DNA of 64,000 bases. It comes from Saprospiraceae bacterium. GTDB taxonomy: Bacteria; Bacteroidota; Bacteroidia; Chitinophagales; Saprospiraceae. Every line of letters begins with the position of its first letter. Positions within the stretch are counted from its first letter, which is position 1. Under the pieces are notes generated by a model, which did not search any database, was not told the DNA's origin, and worked only from the letters and a program-made list of their open reading frames with translations. Location of the stretch: positions 124,001 to 188,000 of the forward strand of contig JADJVN010000006.1 in the NCBI GenBank assembly GCA_016710585.1. Reading direction: 5' to 3'. This document shows positions 10,340 to 18,286 of this stretch, piece after piece. The position numbers and the translations under genes are program-made.

Positions 10340-10490
10340 GTCTTAAACTATGATTTTATTGATTTTATGATGGACTGTGATCTATTGGTGCGCTTTGCCT
10401 TGCTTTGGTTTCATTACTCTTTTGAATTGTAAACTTCTACTTCCAAAGTTTATAAGTAATCCAATTTCCATATTATAGGCTCAAGATAAT
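10340..10490. repeat. Dispersed repeat, copy B
   Basis: Second copy of the 7693-7864 repeat (tcttaaactatgatt... to ...tcaagataattt). It carries only the last ~30 codons of a GxxExxY-like gene on the minus strand, so it is a second, more reduced remnant. The rest of 10,217-10,590 shows no other gene. Confidence 0.55.
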
Positions 10491-10590
10491 TTAACATCTC
10501 CTGACTTTAAAAATAAAAACTTATCCACAATTCTAAGTTCGAAAGCACCATCTATAATTTGAATAAAATAGTCCTTTTTCTAATTCGGAT

Positions 10591-11069
10591 TTAACTTTCA
10601 CCAGCTATTTTTTTTGTTGGAATTATAAATAATGGAAAACTATCCTGCTTTAGTAATTTGTGCGCGGTACTTCCCAAAATAATTCTTCAATTATACTACG
10701 ACTATGTGTGCCAATGACTATAATATCGACATGTTCCTGCTCTGCAAATTCCAAAATACTTTCTACAATATTTCCATGCAATATGGAAATAATTATTTTT
10801 TCATCCTGCAAATGAGATTTAATCTTTTCTAAGAAATGTATTGCCCCTTTATCTGTATTTTGTAATGTATCACTACTAATAATATTAGTACTGACAGAAG
10901 TTCCTAAACCCATGATCGGATCATAAATTGGTGACATATAATATCCCGCGTCTTCAACAACATGCACTAATACAATTTCAGCATTCATTGCTCTACCCAA
11001 TGAATAAGCTTGCTCTGCAACTTTATATGCAGAAGGCGTACAATCAATTGCAACTAATATTTTCTTCAT
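10591..11069 (-). CDS. Universal stress protein, UspA family (one frameshift)
   Basis: The start at 11,069 gives MKKILVAIDCTPSAYKVAEQA, the normal UspA N-terminus; the ORF's upstream extension lacks family likeness. Central part: IVLVHVVED, then VDIIVIGTHSRSIIEEL. The printed frame then runs out as FWEVPRTNY*. Adding one T to the T4 run (A4 at 10,676-10,679 on the plus strand) yields ...LGSTAHKLLKQDSFPLFIIP, the expected ATP-binding/C-terminal strand, ending at 10,591. Cytosolic stress-response nucleotide-binding protein of about 159 residues. No regulatory neighbours. Confidence 0.82.
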
Positions 11070-11105
11070 TTTACGAATATTAAGGGTTATATAAAATATT
11101 AACAA

Positions 11106-11885
11106 CTACAATTTATGGGCTAATAAATACGATTAAATCAACTAAATTTGAATACAAAAATATCGTCTAACAACTTTACAATAATATAACAATTAAAACA
11201 AAATATTTATTGCTTCCTATTTTCCTAAATTCGAATTAAATTGCGAATCCATATAACTTAAAACTTCACAATAGTTAATCGATTGAACACAAACATTCAA
11301 TTAATGAAGGCTCATTACAAATTCTTGTACTTGAATATTAAATACTAAACAAGAATAATAGTATAAAGTTACAAATCATTGATAATAAGTAGGGCTTGCT
11401 TAAAACAACCAAAAGCTAATAAGCATTAGTAAGTATTGCTAAATTCACCGTGATTATTGCAATAAAAAATGGCAGAAGCAAGAAAATGCCGTGCATCAAA
11501 GCAGCAATAAATGAGTCATACACAAAGATGCTTACCAAGATTTAAGACCTCCTTTAGCAGCATCTTGATGTTACAATTAGATGGGTTGTTATGAGCCAAC
11601 AAATCCCATGGGATAATCTTACAAAAATCTATGTAAGCGCATTTGAGAATGGTAAGATAGGAGCGAAAGGAATGAATGCACGTGTGTATTAGGCACAATC
11701 CTGATCAATAATATACTATTATATTCTTCTATATAAAATCGGCAACTCCATGTACCCTTTAATATGAAATTTTTTGTAAGACTAACACTTTTGGAAATAC
11801 TCTTTAAATCTTGACTTCTGCGTTTATAGGTTTTTTTATATTTTCAGTTTTTTCAAAATGGAACTAATTGCATTACTTATAAAGC
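11106..11885. other. AT-rich intergenic stretch with a transposase remnant
   Basis: 780 bases without an intact gene. The only recognisable piece is the short transposase-like stretch at 11,591-11,692. The rest is AT-rich and shows no clear promoter pair, RNA or hairpin. Confidence 0.5.
11591..11692 (+). pseudogene. Remnant of an IS transposase N-terminus
   Basis: Encodes 33 residues including IPWDNLTKIYVSAFENGK and MNARV, then a stop. The pattern 'IPWxxLxxIYxxxF...GxxxxxARV' is that of the N-terminal domain (DUF772-like) of IS1182/IS5-type transposases, where it is followed by GALIIKH; that part is missing. No terminal inverted repeats were found. Moderate confidence, by pattern only. Confidence 0.4.
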
Positions 11886-12556
11886 TCATTTCAATTTCTT
11901 TTTCTCATTTTTTGGTGGCAAAAAATTTTCATCTGTTATAACACTCATACCTGTTTTAGATTCTAATTCTTTACGAGCATTTTTAGCTACGGCGCCTCCC
12001 TTTTTACTAACCTTAGCATTTTCTGCTACTCCCTTAGCTTTTTCTGTTTCTGCTATTTGCCTTGTAGAAAGTTCGGCTAAAGCTGTAAAAATGAGTTCTG
12101 CTTCACTCATATGGTCTCTGTCATGCGCTGCTGTATCCACTTTTCGCTTCTCCCTATTTTTTGCCAATTTTCTCTAGCACTATCCATACTTAGGCTAGGG
12201 TCTTGTATTTCCTGCATTCTTTCGTAACCTACTTTTGCCAACCATTGCTTAAATTGCTCAGCTTTGGGGCTTGGTATAGATTGAATAAGTCGGAAAATAT
12301 CTTCTACATTACCTACACCGGTTAATCGCATTTTACCATCAGGTGCAACCATTTTCAAAGCGTTACAATTTGTAACGGTTTCATTTCCCTCTGCTTTTAG
12401 TCGTTTTTTCAATACTCTCAAATACACTTGTGGATTGGGGCTTTCTGTAAGTGCCTGAACTATATCCACAATTGCAAAATACCATACTTCTGATTTGTCA
12501 TCATAGTGCCTTCTTATTTGCTTTGCCTCAAAAACGGCTATTGTTTCTTTGTTCAT
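11886..12556 (-). pseudogene. DinD-like (Bro-N) protein gene with internal deletion
   Basis: The 5' ORF (12,107-12,556) encodes a Bro-N domain (IRRHYDDKSEVWYFAIVDIV, LTESPNPQVYLRVLKKRLK, LIQSIPSPKAEQFKQWLAKV) and the start of the DinD C-terminal half (WIQQRMT), then stops. The 3' ORF (frame changed) resumes at RDHMSEAELIFTALAELSTRQIAE and runs to LESKTGMSVITDENFLPP. From memory of DinD (~270-280 residues), about 50 residues between QRMT and RDHMSEAEL are missing, so this is a deletion and not just a homopolymer slip. It lies just outside attL, i.e. in the position downstream of mnmE before insertion. Confidence 0.72.
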
Positions 12557-12694
12557 ATTTATAATTTTGTCCTTTAACTTTTACTTTTCTGTCTACAACA
12601 TCATTGATTAATGTTTTATATAGATGGATCACTTACAAGCAAATGTAAGCAATTCAAATAATTATTAGTTTATTTTTAGATGTATTGTCCAGCC

Positions 12695-12711
12695 TACTTT
12701 CCGATACAAAA
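12695..12711. other. attL: 17-bp direct repeat of the mnmE 3' end
   Basis: TACTTTCCGATACAAAA is identical to 50,204-50,220. At the right end these bases are the end of mnmE (codons for FCIGK plus two bases of the stop). Here they stand alone without mnmE sequence around them, as expected of the duplicated core left by site-specific integration. Confidence 0.88.
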
Positions 12712-12749
12712 AATAGTGAACCCTTATATATCAGGGCTTTCCGAAGATT

Positions 12750-12760
12750 GGGCAACAAAT
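12750..12760 (+). repeat. Arm-type repeat near attL
   Basis: GGGCAACAAAT, about 40 bases inside attL, in the same orientation as the cluster near attR (50,073-50,138). Probably an integrase arm-binding site, by position and repetition. Confidence 0.45.
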
Positions 12761-12876
12761 AGCCAACAACAACTGATTAAGCAAGGGAAAACGCTACACA
12801 AAGAAAAGAAAAATCTTTGTTGATGGTAGGGTGTGCTGTGCCTTATCATAGACAAAAGCAAAGATAAGATTTCTAC

Positions 12877-13116
12877 TTACCTAAGTTGCTTTGCAACTGT
12901 TTCCGGTTGCAAGCCCATGTACTGGCAAAACTCATCAACAGTAACAACCTGGTGCTGCTGCTTCTTGAAGTGATCTTTAATCTTCTTGATGAGGTTTCTT
13001 CCATACCTGTCGCTTCTGCCTGTGATTACCTGAATGTCCTTCGGATAAATGCACAGTCTATTCATTATTTCAATTATACTTCTTAATACACTATCCATAC
13101 CGATGATATACTTCAA
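12877..13116 (-). CDS. Small conserved element protein, unknown function
   Basis: 79 residues. The pattern LCIYPKDIQVITGRSDRYGRNLIKKIKDHF then VTVDEFCQYMGLQPETV resembles a small family often seen on Bacteroidota mobile elements. Two helical segments suggest HTH-like DNA binding, not proven. TATATTTG (13,134-13,141, minus strand) is a good -7 box 18 bases before the ATG. First gene inside attL. Confidence 0.6.
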   Translation of the reverse strand: MKYIIGMDSVLRSIIEIMNRLCIYPKDIQVITGRSDRYGRNLIKKIKDHFKKQQHQVVTVDEFCQYMGLQPETVAKQLR

Positions 13117-13311
13117 ATATGAAAGTGATACTGCAAATATAAATCATTTTCATAGGCGGTGAAAGTGTGTTTGTTGGAATAATGCGGAAGAAACGGAACG
13201 GATGACTTTCAACTTTTGCATAGCCTAAATACTGCTTCTATTTTTGTTTTCAAATGCTGATAAAACAGCTAAAAAAGAAACGGTTTTACTAACTCATAAA
13301 AATTTAAAGCA

Positions 13312-14061
13312 ATGGCAAAATTAAAAGGTATTCTAAAAATTGAAGGAACTCTGGATGAGTTAACCTTCTACAAAACACAAGATGGCCACCTGGTGAAAAC
13401 CAAAGGTGGTGTATCTGCTGACCGTATTGCAAATGATCCAAACTTTCAGCGTACCCGTGAAAACGGTTCTGAATTTGGAAGCTCTGCAACTGCCGGTAAA
13501 GTTCTCCGCAATGCAGTTCGTAATTTGATGATGAACGCTGCTGACAATCGTGTTACCAGTCGTTTAACGCAAATCATGACGCAAATCAAAAATTACGATG
13601 TGGCTTCTCCTCGTGGTGAACGTACCGTTGCCGATGGTATTGCTGATCCTGCTGCATTGGCTTTGTTGAAAGATTTTGATTTCAACGACAAAGCTCTTTT
13701 GAGTGGTGTAATGTTCGCACCGTTCACCGTTGTGCCTCTTACCGGGGTAATCAACATTCCTGCGTTTGTGCCGATTAATGATATTTCGTATCCTTCAGGT
13801 GCTACGCATATCAGCATGAAAGGTGCTTTTGCAAATGTTGACTTCACCAACGAAATCAGTGCAATTGAGTACAGTCCTGTAACCAACTTGCCGATTGATG
13901 GAACCAACACTCCTGTAACACTTACTCCTGCCGGTGTTCCCGCTGGCACAGGAACTAAGTTTTACCTGTTGCTGATTGAGTTCTTTCAGGAAGTGAATGG
14001 TATTCAGTATTCGCTTAAAAATGGCTCATACAACGTGTTGAACATCGTTGATGCTGCATAA
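13312..14061 (+). CDS. Conserved hypothetical element protein (249 aa)
   Basis: Begins MAKLKGILKIEGTLDELTFYKTQDG and continues GGVSADRIANDPNFQRTRENGSEFG, a pattern I associate with Bacteroidota mobile elements. Mostly beta-rich, no TM helix, no signal peptide, no catalytic motif. It stands alone on the plus strand, has its own terminator, and is richer in G+C than the host flanks. Function unknown; a structural or single-unit DNA/RNA-binding role would be guesswork. Confidence 0.7.
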   Translation: MAKLKGILKIEGTLDELTFYKTQDGHLVKTKGGVSADRIANDPNFQRTRENGSEFGSSATAGKVLRNAVRNLMMNAADNRVTSRLTQIMTQIKNYDVASPRGERTVADGIADPAALALLKDFDFNDKALLSGVMFAPFTVVPLTGVINIPAFVPINDISYPSGATHISMKGAFANVDFTNEISAIEYSPVTNLPIDGTNTPVTLTPAGVPAGTGTKFYLLLIEFFQEVNGIQYSLKNGSYNVLNIVDAA

Positions 14062-14085
14062 AAATTGTTCGTTCTTTCAGTTAGG

Positions 14086-14119
14086 AAAAAGCCCTGCCGA
14101 TTTGGTGGGGCTTTTTCTT
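14086..14119 (+). terminator. Rho-independent terminator of the 249-aa protein gene
   Basis: AAAAAGCCC (14,086-14,094) pairs with GGGCTTTTT (14,108-14,116), followed by more T. It begins 25 bases after the stop codon. Confidence 0.85.
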
Positions 14120-14405
14120 TTAAGCAAAGCCCCTAAAAGGGCAATGCTGAAAGCTGGCGAACACCTGATGGATAACGCCAAAGGCAACAACCACAAGGAA
14201 GGCGATAAACCCTAACGCCTGTGTGATGCTGGGCAATGATAGCCGACTTGCGAACATAGCGGCTATATGCATGAGGTGAAAGCTGCAAGAACTGATGAAG
14301 GACCTGCGGAGTAAATGGGCAAATGCCTGGATGGCTGCCGGAACTGATACGTGGATGCTTTTGCATAATAAATAAATTTTATGTGCATCTCTCAGCATGG
14401 CGGAT

Positions 14406-14523
14406 AAAAAAACCAAAAGGAAACGGAATAAATGATAGCCTTGTGCGGTGGGTCTGTGTTTATGCCGTAGTCTTTTGGTTTTTTTAGGTTGGCTTTGTGC
14501 GTCTGCCCGCCATGCTACCTTTG
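14406..14523 (+). repeat. Hairpin-plus-promoter cassette, copy 1
   Basis: An imperfect ~25-bp inverted repeat (aaaaaaccaaaaggaaacgg 14,407-14,426 and gccgtagtcttttggttttt 14,464-14,483) with A and T flanks looks like a bidirectional terminator. It is followed by TTTG (14,494-14,497), an 18-base spacer and TACCTTTG (14,516-14,523), i.e. a plus-strand Bacteroidota promoter. A related cassette lies at 15,138-15,279. Confidence 0.6.
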
Positions 14524-14572
14524 CACATTAAAATTTATTTATGCAACGAGCAGTATCATGTAAGGGGCTGCC

Positions 14573-15001
14573 CTACATTTTGCTTTTTAAGTGCCGGTAT
14601 ATCATGGCTCTTTTCAAATCATTGATTAAAGCCAATTGCTGCCGGATATTCTTTTCCCTTTCTTCCAGCTGCTTGATTTTATCAACTGTTGCGGTGTATT
14701 CGTTTTCCTGTGTGCTTACCACTGCTGCCTGAGTGCTTACCTCTTGCTTAAATTCAGCAATCCGAATAAACGGAATAACGGAACCAGTGAGCAACTGATG
14801 AAAATGCTTTGCTTTCCACAAACCGAATAGCAGCCAGAAATAAAAATCTTTTTGCTTTTGATTTTTGCAGATGCAAACAAATGAATTTGGACAAGGTGCA
14901 GTAAGAGGCTTACCGCTGTTTAATCCTTTGCAAAGGATGTAAAACTCAAACTCTGTGGCTTGATTTTTTGGGCTGTACGTTTGAAACTTTGGACTGTGCA
15001 T
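14573..15001 (-). CDS. DUF6943-like element protein
   Basis: 142 residues. The conserved block EFEFYILCKGLNSGKPL, then PCPNSFVC, then FYFWLLFGLWKAKHFHQLLTGSVIPFIRI, matches the DUF6943 family of Bacteroidota mobile elements as I remember it. A C-terminal coiled segment follows (about residues 95-135). No catalytic motif and no TM helix. It is framed by two copies of the hairpin/promoter cassette. Role unknown. Confidence 0.7.
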   Translation of the reverse strand: MHSPKFQTYSPKNQATEFEFYILCKGLNSGKPLTAPCPNSFVCICKNQKQKDFYFWLLFGLWKAKHFHQLLTGSVIPFIRIAEFKQEVSTQAAVVSTQENEYTATVDKIKQLEEREKNIRQQLALINDLKRAMIYRHLKSKM

Positions 15002-15137
15002 GATTGTAGCTTTAAATTTTAAGCTGCTTTGAATCTTTGCAACTGCCCTGCTTCGCTTACGCTACGCAACACATATATAATTTGACAAAGAAAAAAAACA
15101 GAAAAAAAAAGAAAGCAATCGCAGAGGTGGCGTGGCT

Positions 15138-15279
15138 AAAAAACCAAAAGGAAACGGAATAAGTCCCGAAGGGTGAAAGGCAAATACCAATAAAAAAATA
15201 AACAGATTATTTGCCTTTCATTATGCCGTAGTCTTTTGGTTTTTTTCAAGCGTTGGCCTGTGCCAGCCACCTAACTTTG
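15138..15279 (+). repeat. Hairpin-plus-promoter cassette, copy 2
   Basis: The outer arms (15,138-15,162 and 15,221-15,246) match copy 1. Inside them is a perfect 12-bp stem GAAAGGCAAATA (15,175-15,186) / TATTTGCCTTTC (15,208-15,219). TTGG (15,253-15,256) and TAACTTTG (15,272-15,279) follow as a plus-strand promoter. Sequences just outside the arms (ggtggc..., ttggc.tgtgc) are also related to copy 1. Confidence 0.6.
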
Positions 15280-16362
15280 CTGCACTTTTTATTTTTATTT
15301 TTTTCAGGATCATCTTTTCTATTTCTATTCTTCTTTAGAAAAAAGAAATCCGAATTGTATTTCTACAATGCTTATCAATCACTATTAAATTTCAATTGGA
15401 ACGGAGATGTCTTTCGTGGGTCGGCTGGGGTAAACACTTCGCAGGAAAAAATAAAGCATACCGCTTTCAATCGTGCGGTGGGTCAAGAGCAAATGCAATG
15501 ACTGAACGGAATGGAGCAAACCGGGTTGGTGGCTTGGAGTGGCATGAGCAGTTTGCTTAGAAGCGTTGGCGGCTTTTGTAACTTTTCAAAACACAAAAGC
15601 CATTGTAGCGAGGGATAAGCAAACGCCATGACACGGAAAGCCTGTGTGATGGCTTTGCGGAATGCAGAGAAGGAATTGCTTTTGCTGTGCGGTGCTGAGG
15701 TTGGTGAAATGAACGTAGGCGGAATGTAGTGAAGGATAGTGTAGAGAATGAAGCGAAGCGGAATGAACGGAACGCCTGAACGGAATGGAGATGAAGTGAA
15801 TGAACCTACCGCAAGCACATGGCCATAAAACAAATCATGCTTTATTTTTTACTGCACCATTGAAAGGGTGGAGGGGTGTGTGGCTCTTGGGGGGTGCGGT
15901 GGCAAAAAGCACGGCTTCATCCCGTTTTTCACGGGATGCTATGGTGTTGGCTACTTAACATAATGGCGACTTATGTGACAGCCACTGCGGTGGGATGCTT
16001 GCATAAGCGATGGGTGGCTGTGCGAAGCGAACACATAAGACCGCATTATGTTTAAGTATGCTTCCGCCAATTTTTATACTGGCATAAGCGAAACGGTGGT
16101 GGTGGTTGGAGTGCAGCGTCTTTTTGTTGCTATGCTTGTGTTGGCTTGGCTCTTTGGCTGTGTAGCGAAGCGGAACAGGCAATGTGCCAAAAGCGTGGGG
16201 AGCATAGCCACAAAAAGTATGACAGTTAAAAATGGCGGCAACACCATAGATGCAGTGGAAGGGTTGGCTTTGTGTGTTAGCCACTGCATAAGCCGTGCTT
16301 GTGGGCTGGCTGGGGGGCTTCAAAAGATTCGTGAGGAACGAACACTACGATATTCAATATTT
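15280..16362. other. 1.1-kb non-coding, strongly structured region
   Basis: The ORFs here (for example 15,483-15,833, 15,955-16,323, 16,048-16,410) overlap on both strands and have no protein-like composition. The stretch is purine-rich, with repeated motifs (gaacggaatgg, gtagcgaagcgg, gccactgc, gcataagc) and nested inverted repeats: an 8-bp stem at 15,918-15,938, the long hairpin at 15,954-16,056, and an 11-bp pair AAGCACGGCTT (15,907-15,917) / AAGCCGTGCTT (16,290-16,300). It follows a plus-strand promoter, so a structured RNA is possible; an origin-like or MITE-like element is also possible. Confidence 0.45.
15954..16056. other. Long nested hairpin
   Basis: Outer arms of ~24 bases (CTTAACATAATG... 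at 15,954-15,977 with ...CATTATGTTTAAG at 16,032-16,056) and a perfect inner 8-bp stem ACAGCCAC (15,978-15,985) / GTGGCTGT (16,014-16,021). Large enough for a cruciform or a stable RNA domain. Confidence 0.6.
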
Positions 16363-16782
16363 CTAAAATGGCAAGGCCGATTTATCGATTTCAATGCGTT
16401 TGTTTTTTGAAACTAATTGATTAAAGCATTTGAATAAACTACATTCATAAATATCCTGAACTACGCCTTCTTTAATATCTATAATTAAGTCAAAATAGTT
16501 GCCGGAATTATTGCCGATAAAGGTGAAACCTTTGCATTTGTAGTTGCAGATTTCTGAATTGCATTGACCAGGGAAACGATTCAAATATGTATCACCCGAT
16601 TGTATGAACTCATCTAATGCATAACCAAGTTTCTGAACAAAGGTGTTCTTTTCAAAATCCTGATAAGTACGATTTGGTTCCAATACAGAATCAATCATTT
16701 CAATATCCAAGTGTTGCAAAAAATGTAACACCGCATCAGACTGCGTTTTTATATCCTTATATGTTTGAATATTCGATTCCAT
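16363..16782 (-). CDS. Cys-rich small protein of the helicase/TPR operon
   Basis: Start taken at 16,782 (MESNIQTYKD), 11 bases after the stop of the TPR gene. The ORF's upstream extension reads over that stop and is unlikely to be translated. About 139 residues. A Cys motif C-x4-C-x3-C with GFTFIGNNSGNYFDLIID, and later DIYECSLFKC, suggests a metal-bound or nucleic-acid-related fold. No known family recognised. It is the last gene of the three-gene operon under the 20,510 operator, so it is probably the accessory or effector part of that module. Downstream lies the non-coding structured region. Confidence 0.6.
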   Translation of the reverse strand: MESNIQTYKDIKTQSDAVLHFLQHLDIEMIDSVLEPNRTYQDFEKNTFVQKLGYALDEFIQSGDTYLNRFPGQCNSEICNYKCKGFTFIGNNSGNYFDLIIDIKEGVVQDIYECSLFKCFNQLVSKNKRIEIDKSALPF

Positions 16783-16793
16783 ACTTTTCGCCA

Positions 16794-18286
16794 CTATAAC
16801 AGTTTCCAGCCCCATTGTTTTTTTTCTTGATTATATGATTTAATAGCTTTACCTGTGAATTGCTTACCATCAGTAAGTTTGTATTTTGTTACTAAGGATG
16901 GGTGGATGAAAACATCATCCATAAAGCCGAATGGTTTACCGGCAGGTATTCTTACAACACCTTGTAATTCTTTCATAAATTGCTTTTTGAAAGTATCATC
17001 ATTAACTTTAATTGCTGTATAAAGTTGATGCATACCTTCATTGCTTCCTCCCTGAAATCTCACCTTCAGCGTATCTCCCACTTTTACATCTGAGAAAAAT
17101 CGATCGTATTTTAAAAAACCAAACTTAGTTTCAGATGCAATGAAATTAAGTATCTTCTTATCAGCGTTTACAAATTCAACAATTACAGATTCCTCCGGCA
17201 CATCACTGAACAAAAGTGCTTCGGCAATTGGTAAATAGGCTTTATAGAAACCAAAATTTGATTTAGACTGTACCGCTGTTTTATACCAATCCATAGCTTG
17301 CCAATTTGTAACCTCAGCAGGTATTTTAAAACCGTGTTCTGTTCTTGCATAAACTAACAAATCTATTTCTGTCCTTGCCTCGTTATAAAGTTTTCTGGCA
17401 ATTAATAGCCTTGCCATTTTTTGTCTAAGACTGACCAACATTTCATCAGGACTTTTACAAGATAAAGCCTTGCAATAGCAAGCGAATACTTTTTCCGGAT
17501 CGCTTGAAAAAGCTTCTGCAAGAATTTCCCATACCCAAAAATCATTGCGTTTTTTCTTGGCAAAGGGCAACAATGATTCGAGCATATTATCCTTGTCTCC
17601 TAATGCCAATAATAGTTTTGCATTAAAATATGCCGGGTATTGAAACTGAGGGTAATCTTCTACTATTTGAGATAATACCGGTAGGAAAGCTTCAGCTTTA
17701 TCTTTATTAAAAATAATTTCACCGTGCTGGGTTTGCTTCGGCAATAAATGTTTTGCATAGGCAATATAAGCCTGCTCAGCAATCGCCATTACTTCTTTGC
17801 CATTGGGCATTTTTTCCTTTTGGAAATCTTCCGGTCTAAAATTTTGAAATCCCACCAGTCAGCAAATGCAATATATCTATTGGACTCTTTCATTCCTTTA
17901 TGCATTGCATTAAAAAGGACACTAAACCATTTGGAATTTCTTTTTATTGACAACTCCTTAATAGAATCAAACAAACGATGTATTTTGTTAATATCCAGAG
18001 TAGCTTCATGAGTAATAACCCTTGCTGCTTTGGAAATAACAATCGATATGTTCTCGAAAAACATTTCTTCAGATGCCGGTAAATCCAATTCTTTTACCTC
18101 GTTTATTTTCTCTATAAAAGCATCCAAATTTGACGCAAGTTCATCGAGTTGAGCATATAACACCCAACTCAAATTCCGCTTACCCCAAATATTTGACAAA
18201 TCAGCCTCCAATTCTGCTTTTGCCATAGCATAAGCTTCCTCTAACTTACCCGCCTGACGAAGTTCTTTTATTTCTTTAGCTGGCAT
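16794..18286 (-). CDS. TPR-like protein with C-terminal cold-shock-like domain (one frameshift)
   Basis: Printed as two ORFs (17,789-18,286 and 16,794-17,855). Frame 1 reads FADWWDFKILD..., frame 2 reads GFQNFRPEDFQKEKMPNG. One extra C at 17,846 gives DWWDFQNFRPEDFQKE, one protein of ~497 residues. The N-terminal half is helical, TPR-like (LRQAGKLEEAYAMAKAELE, NIWGKRNLSWVLYAQL; later YFNAKLLLALGDKDNMLESLLPFAKKK). The C-terminus (about 430-497) resembles a cold-shock/S1-type OB fold: GVVRIPAGKPFGFMDDVFIHP then AIKSYNQEKKQWGWKLL. It would bind RNA or ssDNA beside the helicase. Its start overlaps the helicase stop by 11 bases. Confidence 0.68.

Larger units (their letters stand above)
14062..14572. 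other. Intergenic region after the terminator
   Basis: After the terminator at 14,086-14,119 there is a ~280-base stretch with no convincing ORF (overlapping minus-strand ORFs here have no family likeness). Then comes the first hairpin/promoter cassette (14,406-14,523). Confidence 0.5.

Noticed and set aside
13593..13949. 118-codon ORF antisense to the 249-aa element protein
   Set aside because: Mirror of an ordinary plus-strand coding gene; low-complexity product and no promoter.
14120..14416. Overlapping minus-strand ORFs of 98 and 77 codons
   Set aside because: Two frames open at once over G-rich repetitive DNA; His/Pro/Ser-rich products unlike proteins.
15483..16410. ORFs of 116, 122 and 120 codons on both strands
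   Set aside because: Composition follows the short DNA repeats and the frames overlap on both strands; I treat the region as non-coding.
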